A DNA stretch of 64,000 bases, taken from assembly GCF_014851395.1 (NCBI RefSeq), contig NW_024041373.1:21026750-21090749 (forward strand), in the 5' to 3' direction. The notes beneath the pieces are model-generated. The model had not been told where the DNA came from, did not search any database, and saw only the letters and a list, made by a program, of their open reading frames with translations. This stretch comes from Micropterus salmoides (taxonomy: Eukaryota; Chordata; Actinopteri; Centrarchiformes; Centrarchidae). The translations under genes and the position numbers were made by a program. Shown here piece by piece: positions 44,981 through 57,424 of this stretch (position 1 is its first letter; each line of letters starts with the position of its first letter).

Positions 44981-46079
44981 ATATAAGGTATAATATAAGG
45001 TTGTTTGCATCTGCCATGGCAAAGTAAAAGTCGATGTGTTTTGATCTTTTCCACAGTGGACAGTGTTGGGAGTGTGAAGTGAAAAGAGGGTGTATGTTGG
45101 GGTGGAGTCCGAGAAGCAGTGAACAGGGAAGGAGCTTCAAAGTGCAGAGAAGAGGTTTCTGGCCCCCCACTGCAGCCTTGTTCACATGAGAATCAATCTG
45201 GTGCCAGTGTTTGATGTGAACCACAAATAAAAGAAACAAAACAAAGAATGACAGCGGGGAGATATGGAAAGATGGAGCACAAACAGACAGGGAGATTAAT
45301 GGGTAAGGCACCGAAAAAAGTAGAGGTATGAGGAGTTGCCAGAGGGACACATTTACCAAAGAAGGACAGGGATACGGGATTTGAACAAGATGGGGCAAGC
45401 AAGTGTAAAGGCAGGAAAGAGGAGCCGTGAAGATGCTAGAAACATAATTCGAGTGAAACACACTAGTGAAGCCAAAAAAAAAGATTGACAGAGACATGTA
45501 AGTAGGAGGACAAACTGAAAGACAGTTTAAGTGAGACAGACACGATCCATCAGTCAGTCAGACATCGAAGGGCAAAAGAAGGTTCAAAGCCAGCATGGTG
45601 GACACTAGTGCCTCACAGTGTCTCCCCATGACGGCAGGAACTTGCATTAGCATCACAATGCAAACTGCATTATCATCATCACCATCACCATTATCATGAA
45701 AAATGAAAATCATATTGAGTTCAGAGCATAGCCTTCAGCCTGACAGCTTTGGATAAAGGATTCACCCACCTTGAATGTGAAGTTATCTCTGCGTCTGGTT
45801 ATCAAGAGTTCAATCAAAAAGAGGTAAATTCACAGAAAACACAAAACATATTTTCACACTAACAAACGGTGTAAAAGATAAGAAAGCCCCTTTTTAAACC
45901 TGAGTCCCATTCGATCGGAGCTGAGCTGAGAACCCCCCCCCCCCGCTTGTCCATCAGTCGGTCGTCATGCTCCTCATGGGACAGTGTAGGAATGTTGTTT
46001 TATTTGTACTAAGTTGAACAGAAAAGTCAGAGCTCTGTTATCACAGGCCGCACAGGGACAATGAGAGGCGGAGAGAGCA
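44981..46079. other. Intergenic DNA, purine-rich
   Basis: The + strand purine richness (45060-45560) makes a 182-codon minus-strand ORF that I consider meaningless. No gene is seen. Confidence 0.55.
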
Positions 46080-46310
46080 GCTTTTGGGTCTTTTCTTGTT
46101 TTTATTTCAGTCGAAACAGGCTCTGACATTGTTGTTCTTTCTGCTAATTAAGCTGTTAGAGAGAGGGGCTGGTCTGACAGGGCCCTGCTTGGCGGGGAGG
46201 CAAAGAGTCAATGGGCCGAAGCTGAACAGGAGACATTTATGGGCTGCCTTAAGCCATTGTTTCCCCCCACCGAGGATCTTTTCAGGCTGGCCGACTCTGT
46301 CTCAGTGACC
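46080..46310. promoter_or_regulatory. Candidate conserved non-coding element
   Basis: ttctgctaattaagctgtta (46139-46158) with TAATTA at 46145-46150 opens a GC-richer island that continues to about 46310. Motif-based only. Confidence 0.25.
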
Positions 46311-47189
46311 TGTACAATGAGAAGAATGCCACTCCAAGATCCAGAGCCGGCCACAAAGAGCAGCCCCGCAGAATGAGGATTTCACGGCACTGGGCCGAAT
46401 CCGGACGCTGCCAAGATTCCACAGATAGTTCTCACTTCTTCTGATCATCAGACACTGTGTGTGTGTGTGCTTGTCTGTCTTACAAAGGTGTAGAAAATGT
46501 ATGTAGATGTTTTGCATAATATTCAATGGCACAGGTAACTTGAAAGCTAATTCAAAACCCAGTTCGGAAATGCATTCTACTTTTCTGACAAATTCCTTAT
46601 TAAAAAAGCATTCATGGTGGAGTACTAAGAAGCGTGAAAGTTTCATTCCCATTAAAGTATTTCTCCTAAAGTTTATAAAAGTATACATTTCCAATTAATA
46701 TGCTCAGATTGGGGCTTTAATCAACTTTTACAGAACGGTCTCTCTAAGTTTTTCCAGCAGCAGTTGTTTGAGCCACCTGTTCCTGCTACAGAAGCTGTCG
46801 CCCAACCTTGCAGATTAAACAGGTGAGATTAAGGCAAAGCGCTGGGCAGCTTGCAAAACATCCCCTAACACAGGCTACAAACACCCCTTCTGTGAGTGTG
46901 TACGTGTGTGTTTGTGTGTGCGTGCTTTGGTCCATTTGATGGTCATCCAAGCGTCTCTGTGTGTTTACTTGGACCGCGAGACAGATCCTTCCTCTCTTGC
47001 CGAGTCACACAGCTCTGTTGCTGGACTGAAGACGAATTTGTAATCTACTTAGTTGTGGGAGAAAACTTTATTTTTTTCAAATTGTGGTTTTCTAGTGACT
47101 TAAAACAAACCATTTCTGTGTCAACACCACCTGCTTATGTCTTATCAGTGTGCCAGTTTCTGCTCCTTTAGCAACTGCCATGTGTTGTC

Positions 47190-47900
47190 ATAATGCAACT
47201 CCATTTACCACAAAGTGTTGAACGGCACTTTCAGACGAGCCAGCACCTCGCACAACAAAGCTGCCCAATTATAGAGCCATTTATGTGTTTGTCAGGGGCT
47301 TCAAATGGGCACTGGTTTCTCGGGGTAGCCATATTGGCGAGGTCAGGCACAGCATCTGAAAAGGCAGCTTTATTACAGAACAACCCATCCCTCTCTTAGA
47401 TGAACACCCAAGAAAAAAAATGACAAAAAAAGAAGAAATAAAAAATGACAACTTTGTTCTTTATAACAGTTTGGCTGAGCCTGCCTGTCTGGCTGCTCTG
47501 CGGAGCGCAGCAGCATGTGTTTCAGGGATTGTTCTGGAAGGGGGAGTGCAGAAACAGCAGGGAGCAGAAGACAAACAGGCAATTCGTGACTCATTAAACA
47601 CGGTGACGGTGGCCAGCACAGTGGAGGGGTGTGAGGACCCGCGTTCCAACCGGGCGATAAACCCCCCCTGTACCAGCTGGAGCAGGCATCTGTCAGCCGC
47701 ACGCCGCACCACGCCACGCCACCGATTATCAGCAACAAGCCATATCTGAGTGGCCGGCCACAGCCATTTTCAAACACCCTACACTTACATAACAGCCCTG
47801 ATTGGCTCACATGGGATCCGCAGGTCCGCTGACAGGCTTCAGGTTGGAAAGGTGTGGCAGGCCAAGCCGTTGAGGCAGGCAACGCTAGACTCTCTGCCAT
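47190..47900. promoter_or_regulatory. Candidate conserved non-coding region
   Basis: A Sox-like AACAAAG (47254-47260) lies next to caattatagagcc and cttcaaatgggc, followed by a complex GC-rich stretch to about 47900. A 208-codon minus-strand ORF here has no protein signature. Confidence 0.25.
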
Positions 47901-48249
47901 ACCAGAGGTCAACTCATGTGATTTTGTAATTTTGTTACGAGCAGCAGGTTGGCAGTTTGGTTTGGACGCCTGTGTGCTAACAGCAGCCCATAACACCAAA
48001 GCAAAGAAAGGACAACCTGCTCCAAGTGCAGGGGTTGAAGTCCAGGTAATTTAACTACAAATTTAGGGCACACACAACTGAGAGTTACTTGTAATAGGCC
48101 ATTTTGGATTTGGATTTGTCCTTTAAAAACATGCACATACATAGTGAACTATAGGTTTGGTTTGACGTAGCTCTTTACATCGTTTAGAAAACATTTGGCT
48201 TACATGGGAGTAAATTTGACATTATTATATGTGAGTACATAAAAGAGAT

Positions 48250-48620
48250 GCACCAATATCTTTAAAGTGGCTATAACAAATATTACTATAATAACAGTGG
48301 ATCAAATGACTATGTATAACGTTAAAAGGGTCACTCACAGAGAATCATCACCTGAATCTGCAGCTCCCCTTATCTCTACAGAGCGTTTCACGTCCAACAA
48401 ATTTGCTGTTTTGGTTCAGTCTAAACATTCTCATAGAATTGATTTCATTCTCAGCAGCAGACAGCTATTCAGTGGAAAAACCTCTGATAAACCCACTGCA
48501 TGTAACCTGCCCAGCTCTAAACAGCAGACAAAGTTAGCGCCTATAGACGGTGAACATAATGGAGTCAGATAATTTCCTCAGGATTCAGTGGAGACCAATT
48601 GGCCAAAAAGTCAGTTATAA
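48250..48620 (+). repeat. Dispersed fish repeat I
   Basis: The phrases gtggctataacaaatattac, ataacagtggatcaaatgac, acagctattcagtggaaaaa and cgcctatagacggtgaacat mark a family that I have seen repeatedly in fish sequences. It is non-coding. Confidence 0.6.
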
Positions 48621-50589
48621 CAGGTTTATTAATTGCTTAATTCTTGCTTCTTGGGAGCTGTGACCACAGACACCATATGTGAGTTTAAAATGTGGGCCCA
48701 GACTTGTACACTCACACAGCAATAAGGTTGAAAAATTTGAAATGATAGCTGGTATACTAGAGACTGCAGTTTCTTCAACAACTTTTTATTCCTCCGTCTG
48801 TCTAAGTGATAAGAAAAAAATGTCAGACTAGAATATTCTCCCTGAAAACATGAGGTGCTAAACCACAAAAACAACATAAGTCAATTATAACTTATGACAC
48901 TGAGGATCCAAGGTAATCAAAATCATCGCCTGGAAAAGCTCAACATCAGCACAACTTTGCAACGAGGTAAAAGTTTGCTCTCAATAGAATTTAATGAGCT
49001 GCTAACTGCCTAATTAAATGCTGAGAGCAGATAAAAGCATGAAATATAGATAAGCTGGAAACGCTGCCTATAGCGCTACAAGCTCCATGCTGAGGAAGGA
49101 GGACAGTGATGTCTCCTAAAGCCACAATCAGCAGAGCAACTAAACTGCGCTTCGTCCTCCACTCGGTTGTGAATGTTTAATACGAACGTGAAGCTAAACA
49201 TGCTGCCTCACAAGCCATGAATAAGACCAAATCGCCTGCCAGTGGAGCGATGTAAAAAAAAAAAAGTGTGTTTCCATGAAAAGCCAGTGTTAATATGGTA
49301 CTTCAGAAGCCCATGGCACTTTCTAGGATTGAGGGATTGGGGCTTTAACAGCGCTCGAGGTATGACAGAAGGGGCCTCCCCCTCTCCTCACCAGTGGTAG
49401 CCAGGGTTGTAATTCTGACTTTAGCATTCTTTACGACTCCCTCTCCTCATTTCTTTGGAATATGAAAACATCAGCATATGGCCGCCGACAGCACCGAGGC
49501 TAAGAAGTCAATTTCCCCTAAGTAACATTGGTACAGGGGTGACATTCATTTCAGTACTGCCCCCCTGGCTCAAAAGGAGGACAGAGGAGAGACGGAAAGA
49601 GAGACTGAGACAGAGCTGCAGAGCGAGAGGAGACAGATGGTGACGCACAAGGAGAAATTCAAAGAGAAAGAAAAGGAAAGACAAAGATGATTGGACTCTC
49701 ATTTTCTTGTACCAGCAGGTATTCACTGCGTCTCTGTCTCAGTGTGTTCAGTGTGCAGTTCACAGAGTTTCATGTGGCTACCAGGAACAGAAAATCTGTC
49801 CGTCAGCTGCCGAAGGTTCCAGCTCCGCTCCGTTCCTCTGAGCGCTCTTAAAAACCCGCTGTTTCACACTCATGAATTACACTATTTATGGCCCTGGTTA
49901 AAATGGGCAGTTTCTGGGCACGCTGCATGTGTGTGCCTCTGTTTCTGTGGATGTGCCATGTGGCAGATGGGAAGCAATATGGCACACCTCTGCCCAGACA
50001 GATGTGGCACAGCACATCACACTGAGCCGGAGAGGTATAGCAAACCTCAGGAACATCTGGACCTGTGGCAACCTTCACCCTCAGCCAACAAGCTAACTTT
50101 ACCTAGCTGCTAAGGACCTGGGCGGAGGAAATACTGGCTTGTAACGTGTCACTAGCCCCTGCGATCCCTTACACAGCATCTTCATGTCCAGCGGCATTTT
50201 GACTGACAGATGAGGAATCCCACCACCCTCAGTGAGGTCTGTCAATCAATTGCTCTGTGGAGTGGAGCACTGAGGCCTGTCCCAACATGGGCCTGTCATG
50301 GCCTGCTGCACAGGAGTACATTCCCACCACTCAGGGGGCGGCCTGGCTGGGACAAACTGGGGCTTCTACGAGGTGAGAAATAGAGTAGGGCCACCCTGGA
50401 GAGAAGGCTGTATAAGGGACTTCTTGGGAAGACAAGATGTCCGAGTGTATTCCTGATTATACTTGCTGTGTCTAATGTCAAGCGGAAGCTGTTGGTTTCC
50501 GTTCATTACACTGAATGATGTAGTGGCAGGTAATCCCCCAGCTCAACTCTGGTTATTACGCGTTAACACAAACTGTACTTTGCATTTAG
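48621..50589. other. Intergenic DNA
   Basis: No gene is seen. There are GC-richer stretches at 49320-49700 and 50120-50480 without diagnostic motifs. Confidence 0.5.
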
Positions 50590-50700
50590 TACTAATAGCA
50601 AATATTAGCATGCAAACATACTGAAATAAGATGGTGAACATGATAAACATTATATCTGTTTAACATCAGCATGCAACCTTTGTCATAAGCACCACATAAC
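50590..50700 (+). repeat. Dispersed repeat J, partial copy
   Basis: Contains aaatattagcatgcaaacat, aagatggtgaacatgataaa and aacatcagcatgcaac, matching the 44100-44310 copy with more divergence. Confidence 0.6.
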
Positions 50701-51632
50701 TAATAATTGACACTCCACTTTCCTAACCCCCAAAAGGTGTAAATGTAAAGTTTGTAAAATCTATTCAAATTCTAAGATTTGAATACAAGAATAAGTGGTA
50801 AAGTCATTTTGAAAACAAGTATCCCTCCTGCCAAGACCTTGATGAAACAAGAAAAGTATTTCAGTGCAGTGTGTTTCATAGATAATATTCAGCATTAGGT
50901 AGACCATAATAACACACTGCAGCTCAATTAAACAATCACAGGACAATTTCACAGTAGAGCAGACAACAGTTAATTAGCTGACTTTCCAGGGTAAGAATAA
51001 AGCAAACAATTCTATTTTGTTTCAGCAACAGACAGGACACAGAGATGGAACAGCCGTGTGAGAGGGTCAGAAAAGTAAAAGATCTCTTGCATGATTAATT
51101 AAATTGTCATGTGTGCCTCTTCCTCTGTAGGATTCAAGTGTGTCACACTTGTCTGTACCATTCTACACACTCTCCACCATGGAGAGGTTAAGTCGCTCCC
51201 CTTCCGGTGGACCTTATTTTGGAAAAAGCTAATTTATGGTAGTTTATGGAAAGAGACAAATAATTTTTTGATCCCGTCTGAATTGTGCCATGAATCACAC
51301 ATATGGTGTTTGTCACTTTAAAATATAATGTTGGTGATGTATATTGTGGGAGGTAAAAGTTCACGGAGCGTTTTCAAACTAAACTAAATGGTACTATTCT
51401 TATACAAACTGCAAGTTCATGAATACAGAGAAGGTTTTTTTATTGTGCAGCAGATGGAATATTTTTTCATCCAGATGAATAAAATAGTCTTTGAGGAATC
51501 TGGAAACACATTCAGAGTATCAGTAAATATTAATTGGCATGCGTTTATTTTCAAGAAATTCGGATGCTTGGTCTGTGGCTGGAATGTAATGGTAATACAA
51601 AAATACAGCACAAACCAAGGGCATTAGGAGCC
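50701..51632. other. Intergenic DNA
   Basis: I see nothing recognisable. Confidence 0.5.
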
Positions 51633-51996
51633 TTAAAGGTTCAGTGTGTAATATTTAGGAGGATCTATTGACTGAATCGCAATATAATATACATAACTAT
51701 GTTTTCAGTGGTGTATAAAGACCTTACATAATGAACCATTATGTTTTTATTACCTTAGAATGAGCCATTTCTAGCAGCACAGAGCAGATGAACACATAGA
51801 GAGAACGACATAGAGAATCCGGGTGATTTTCAAAACAAAACACCCTGTGTGGACTCCCAATCGTATATCAATAATAAACACATTTAAAACAGACCCAAGT
51901 CGTAGGTTAGCTTCTCTTACACGCGTGGAAAGGGTGAGCTGTTTATTGCAACTTTTACCACTACATGACACTAAAACTTACATACTGAACCTTTAA
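51633..51996. mobile_element. TTAA-flanked MITE
   Basis: The element is bounded by TTAA at 51633-51636 and 51993-51996. Its ends are inverted repeats of about 19 bp (ttaaaggttcagtgtgtaa against the reverse complement of ttacatactgaacctttaa, one mismatch). It has no coding capacity. Duplication of TTAA is the hallmark of piggyBac-like transposition, but the family could also simply favour TTAA. I recognise it as a common fish repeat. Confidence 0.75.
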
Positions 51997-53409
51997 CGTT
52001 GCAAGGCTAGTGAGTTTCTTCATCAGTCAGCCCTGAAAGCAGCTAAGTACTCACAATATGTCAAATATGAGAAACTCACAGATTGCAGTCTGATTAAATG
52101 CAAAATTTTTCATCTGCTGTTGTTTTCTTATCATCTGCAACTTCTATATCTTGTCAGTGGTCAAAGATCACATCAGTTAATGTCGTTGTATCATTTCCTG
52201 TGTGGTTAGGAAGCTCCTGTGGGAATAAGAACAGACATATGTTAGACAGCGGTGCGCTGGATGCCTGTAGACTGTAGCCCAGATGTCCTCCTGTTCACAC
52301 AAAGCACAGTCAATATGGATCACATCCTCTCGCTTCAAACCAAAACATCCCAAACTTTAAATACATTTTACTTGTGTCACTCAAAAGCAGCCAAATACAC
52401 ACCATGACTGCTTTCAAACAAGACATCCTTTCATTAACAATATTATTTTATTATATGAATGTATCAGAGTATCACCCCCAGGAGTCGGCATATAAATTGT
52501 TGAATAGACTGAGCATGTTTTATTTACGTTAAGTTTCATCATGTATCATGTAGAGACAAATTGAGAAAACCACGTTCAACTATAAAGAAATAAACACTTC
52601 AGTTCAGTGAGAATAAAATCCCTTAACATATAAATATATAGTCGACTTTCTTAATTTTTTCTGCTGTATTTGTGTGTATAAATATTAAAATAATATGTTT
52701 TACAACCTAGAACTCTTTCATAATAACCTTTTAGTGATTGTGACTGAAGACTTCTAATCTTTTAAAGGCATGTGTGTCATTTCTAATTTATTTTGGGTTA
52801 AAAATAAATGCATATAAAGTCCCCTTGGTTATTGCATGCACACTTGTGTAATTTCAGTCCATTACATTACAGAGAGAAAACCGACCGACAGACGCCCTCC
52901 TCAGCTCCGTCTCTCTCTCAGCTCTTTGAATAATTAGTGATGTGTGTCAATATTGTGGCCCATAGTAACCATATGGTGGGTGCAGGCAGACAGGCCATTG
53001 TTGGGAGCTGTGAAATATTGTGTATCCCTGCGAGGGCTGGAGCCAGCAGAGGCAGGAAGTGTTGTCGGGACTGACAGGGACATTGTGCGCTTGAATGGAC
53101 GAGTCCTCTGTGGCAGGGAGCACCGTGGACCCAGACAGAAAGTCTTGACCCTGGCGAGAAAGCCTGATTAGGCATGGTCCGGCAGGCCTCTCCTTCATCC
53201 ACCCCCGCCACCACCACCACCACCCCTCTCATCCACACCCCCCACTGGAGGCCGTTAGATCCAGAGCAGAATACAACAAGGCCACTTAACTCAGAGGCGC
53301 CTTTTCACTGCGCATATAAAAACACTCATATATTCATGTCAGGGGTGGAGAGGAGAGGAGAAGGACGGGGTCTCGGGGCTGCAGTCAGTGTGTGAACTCA
53401 GGAATGATT

Positions 53410-53412
<3 letters not shown>
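51997..53412. other. Intergenic DNA
   Basis: No gene is seen. 52920-53200 is more complex and may be conserved non-coding sequence, with ttgaataattagtgatgtgt at its left edge. Confidence 0.5.

Positions 53413-53481
<69 letters not shown>
53413..53481. repeat. (GT)n microsatellite
   Basis: An uninterrupted GT run of about 69 nt, the longest perfect dinucleotide run in the window. Confidence 0.97.
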
Positions 53482-53483
<2 letters not shown>

Positions 53484-54349
53484 ATTTGTGGGAATGACAA
53501 ATGACAAAAACTGATCTGATGCCTCAGAATAGAACAGAATAGATTTTTGACCATTTTTCTTCTGCAGTCCCGACTCACTTTTTAACATGCATCAAAATTA
53601 AATGATGTAATTAGTGTGCTGTGTAGAGGACAGATTGGAAATGATGCTAAGCTTTTGTTTTACAGTCCTCATATCGCCACAGTATAATCAGACAAACACA
53701 TTAGTTCAGATGTAATAGAAGGAGGCCAACATTATCCTGTCACATTAACAATCTGTGGAGTGCAGGAAAACTGAGCATCTAGTGCATCCTGACATTACAC
53801 ACATCCTTAAAATACCATATAACACCCCAACAGATATCTGACTCTTAACTCTGCAAACATTTAAATTCAGTATTTCACATTTTATTGTGAAACTTCTTTG
53901 GCAAACACCTGAGCTTCATGGCAAACAGATCAAATATCTAAATATAATGTATTCAATGTATTTAATGAGGATTCAAGTTTTAGAAATATGTGATACATTT
54001 TAAATGATTACAGGCGGTAAGGAGAGGATCCAGCCAAGTTTTTAAAACTGAACACCGAACTTTTCACATTTTCCACAAAATTGAGAATTTTTTTATTTTT
54101 GGAACAGCTCAGGCTCATTTGTGTATTTCGTAATTATGGATGGGGGGACTCATTTTCTTCCCTACAAAACAAACTGGGTAGCTTCAACCAGAGGAGTGAG
54201 TTCGTCTGGTTCAGTTTTATTTTACTGTCCTCTGAGTCTTCTGCTCCTCTCTGCTCCATAACTGTCTGATCAAATACACTTCCATCCACGTCCCCTCTTC
54301 TGCTCGTCACTCCATCCTTACCCTCTTTCATCCCCTCCTCCTTTCCCCT

Positions 54350-54520
54350 CTCTGCCAATTATCTCTCCGTCAGTCTGTCACACTTTGTAGCCTAATAAAG
54401 GCGTCCTAAATTGATGCCCATCCCGCCTTTATCCCCCTGATAAAGCATAACAATTAAGGCCCATGTCTCTTTGCTCAGGGCCTTTGATGGCGCACAAAGC
54501 TGCACGCAGAAAGAGGGAGA
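54350..54520. promoter_or_regulatory. Candidate conserved non-coding element
   Basis: An unusually dense set of developmental-type sites: aattatctc, tgataaag, CAATTAAGG (54451-54459), a TCF-like CTTTGATG (54482-54489) and a Sox-like ACAAAG (54494-54499). Motif-based, but it is the best-looking of the distal candidates. Confidence 0.35.
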
Positions 54521-54659
54521 GGTGGTGGAGCTACACTCATGTTAGCAGGCAGCTCTCTCTCTCTATCTCTCTCTCTCCAAACCAATGTATGCACTCAAAA
54601 TTTAGGTACGAACACATACACATAAGAATCTGTGCACAACAATACACATCAGAGGTGTA

Positions 54660-55442
54660 GACTCGAGTTGTGAATCTGATTAATTTAAAGTGGGCTTAAA
54701 TCATAAAGACTTGCTATTCCTCTTTAACACTTGGAATTTAGCCCTTTGATTTGAAAAAACTTAATATCCTCCCTTAGCCCAAACATTAAAATTAGTCAGT
54801 TTGGAGTGGGCCCCTCTCTGCGAGCAGTCACAAGGAACAAACTACACTAGAACTGAACTGTGACACAGTTGGGTATTTTACTATAGAAGTACCATATGAC
54901 CTGGCCTGCCATCAAAAACAGTGCTGCAAAATGTCCACACTGATATAACACAGCATACAACATTAAAAGAACAGTTTAAAAAACACAAATAAAAACTGTA
55001 ACAAAAACTTCACAAACAATATCCACAAAAAACATCTTCAAACTATCATCAGAGTGTCTTGCACCTGTACACTGCTATTGCCCCTCCCCTCACCAGTGTG
55101 AGGCATCAGTCATTTCTGCAGATGACCCAAAAATGAAAAATGTTTACGCTCAAGTGAAAAATCCCTCTAGCAGCCGTTAACGTCTGTTGTTGTTGTTGTG
55201 TTTAATCTGTTCTGGATAATGGTGACATCCTGTACATGCATGCATCAGATTCACTCCTAAACCTTTCTTTCCATTATCCCTGCATATTATTTTGATTGTC
55301 CGATCACAAATTCATCACTGTAAAGCCATTCTTGTAGCCATTCTTGGTAAACTTTCTATCTGCTTCTGTAAAATGCATCCTCCTTTTTCAGTAATCAGAC
55401 CAGATCCTGAGAAGGAATCAACATCAGAGTCCCTACAGTCTG
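54660..55442. other. Intergenic DNA
   Basis: I see nothing recognisable. Confidence 0.5.
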
Positions 55443-55469
55443 TTCTCCGGTTGGTTTACATTGTAACCA

Positions 55470-55785
55470 TGGTTCACTGAGTGAAGAGACTATCTCTCCA
55501 CCTTTACATATTCCATATGTACAGGGATGATCCCCTGAGGTCAGGTACGTAGAAACCTCTTTAAGACACACCAGCTTGCCTGGCCACACCCCATAGTTCC
55601 CCTATAAAGTACCTGCGCCGGCGTGAAATCACTGATAGTTTGATCGGTACTGTCTCTGAGGGGCCTACAGTTGGAGAGATAGTCTCTTAACACAGAGAAC
55701 CAAGGTTACAACATAACTGACTGTTCTCTATCGTGTCTAGACAATTTCTCCATCATTACATATTCCATATGTACCGGGAACTCCC
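55470..55785. repeat. Three alternating DIRS terminal-repeat blocks
   Basis: Forward block 55470-55580, reverse block 55671-55704 and forward block 55723-55785 all contain the tatctctcca / tggagagata core. The segment 55581-55643 also matches the reverse complement of 42215-42278 beside the right end of copy 1. Confidence 0.75.
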
Positions 55786-56029
55786 CGTGAGGAGACCATG
55801 CTACCCAAGCCCAGAAACAACAAGCAACAAACAAACTATTTACAAATGTACACTATTTACACACCAACCAGGTCAAGGCCCCACAAGTTGCAAAGGCCAA
55901 GCCTGAGAGACAGAGGGGCTGCTGGGGTGTCCGCAAGACTGCCCCATGGAATGCACGGAGGCCACTCAGGTCAGCCTGCAAGGCGCATAGCTGACCACGG
56001 AGACGACAAACTGGTGTAATGACCACACA

Positions 56030-56819
56030 GCCCAGCACTTGCTCACCAGTGTGGCTGCCACATTCAGACGGTAGAACCTAGTGAAAGTGGACTGAGATAA
56101 CCATGTGGCTTCTGCACACATAAAGCCGCAAGGTCCATGAGGTAGCAACGCCCTGGATAGAGTGTGCCTGCACCCTGGGCAGGCACCCGTGAGAGGACAT
56201 CCGCCTCCTTTATAGCATCCATAATCCAGTGGGACGGCCTCGATTTTGACAAAGGCCTACCCTGGTGCCTGGACTCAAAGCAAACAAAGAGCTGGTCAGT
56301 CTTCCTGAGGGCCCAAGTGTGCCTGACATATTCAGCCAGGGCTCTGACTGGGCACAATATGGACTGGGTTGGCTCGACCACCTGTCCCTCCACAGGACAG
56401 AAGAGAGACCGTACCTCAACCAGCTGGGTCAGGTGGAATTCAGACAAAATCTTAGGCAGGAAAGCTGGATTGGGGTGAAGGACTAGGTCCGACCCATCCG
56501 GCAGGAACCTGCAGCACTGACTGTAAACCAACAGTTCACCTACCCTTCTGGCGGAGGTTATAACCAAGAGGAATACAGTCTTGAGGGAGAGCCGCTTCAG
56601 ATCAGCAGACCGAAGGGGCTCAAAGGGGGATTTCTGAAGTGCCCCGATGACCACATCCAAATCCCAAAGCGGGACTGAAGGTTTGGTCTTACAAACCGCC
56701 AGCCTCTGAGAGCCTCTGAGAAACCAGGAAATAAGGGAACAGTCCTTCTCGTTCAGTGTGGAAGCACCAACACAAACTGCCTTAATCGCCGCCACCATCC
56801 CTCGCAGTGTTACGGCCAA
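56030..56819 (-). pseudogene. DIRS tyrosine recombinase, frameshifted near the active-site Tyr
   Basis: The 251-codon frame (56819-56064) covers most of a DIRS tyrosine recombinase: KAVCVGASTLNEKD-like core start, FLLVITSARRVGEL with the first catalytic Arg, RFLPDGSDLVLHPNPAFLPK, CPVRALAEYVRHT and ADVLSRVPAQGAG. The C-terminal block TFTRFYRLNVAA, with the catalytic Tyr encoded at 56071-56073, is in another frame (56148-55966). The enzyme would normally resolve circular DNA intermediates into the genome. An extra segment, LVEVRSLFCPVEGQVVEP, is longer than the matching part of copy 1. The element is inactive because of the frameshift. Confidence 0.82.
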
Positions 56820-56849
56820 CTTCCCTGCCTCCAGCTGGGTCTGCAGGAA

Positions 56850-57116
56850 CTACAGGATTTCCTGTGCCCTAGCAGTGTAGGGATCCACCTGTCGAGTTGA
56901 CCCACAGGTCCCATTAACTGTCCCAGGAACTGTCAGCCTTGAGGCCGCCCCCGTCTGCTTCCCTTTGGCAGCTAGTCCCCCTCTACGCCCTTGACTGCAG
57001 TTGCTACTCCTCCGCATAGCCTCGAGCTGAGGTCCCGGACCCGACGTCAGCTGAGGTACAGGGTTTCTTGCCTCCCTGTAGCCCCTGGGGCGCCTGGATA
57101 AGCTGCAAGAAATCAC
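56850..57116 (-). pseudogene. DIRS gag-like segment, copy 2
   Basis: The frame contains RRPRGYREARNPVPQ and QLEAMRR, matching the gag-like segment of copy 1 at 41752-42147. A neighbouring frame at 57203-57424 (DKRKRTSKPVLDRCTAVL) probably represents more of gag. Confidence 0.6.
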
Positions 57117-57424
57117 CTGTGCGCAGTGGCGACTTTCCTGTGCCTGCTACAACAGTTTAGCTGTATCCAGTCCGAATATAGCTGAAGGCTCTACTGGCAG
57201 TCTCAGCAAACAGTCTCGATCTGCTTGTTGGAGCTTGGACTTGATCCATTGAGGGGAGTGGCCCGCAGCTTTCTCCCTGCCTTGCACATTTGAGAATTGT
57301 CACAGCTAAAATATCTGCTAGCTGCTGTTTTGCCGGCTTGAATAACGTGTTTCCTCAAAACGGCTGTACAGCGGTCCAAAACAGGCTTTGAGGTACGTTT
57401 TCTCTTGTCTGGTGGGTGTGTCAC

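Larger units (their letters stand above)
55443..57424 (-). mobile_element. DIRS-type retroelement, copy 2 (RT deleted)
   Basis: A minus-strand relative of the element at 40339-42389. It keeps a gag-like part (57424-56850), lacks the whole RT, and goes straight into a longer tyrosine recombinase (56819-56030). Its left end holds three blocks of terminal-repeat sequence in alternating orientation (55470-55580, 55671-55704, 55723-55785). No terminal repeat is visible at its right end, so that side is truncated or rearranged. Confidence 0.82.

Noticed and set aside
44949..45497. 182-codon minus-strand ORF rich in Leu, Ser and Phe
   Set aside because: It is simply the complement of a purine-rich + strand.
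47373..47999. 208-codon minus-strand ORF
   Set aside because: It is Pro/Cys/Trp-rich in a GC-rich island with no domain or splice logic; more likely a by-product of composition.
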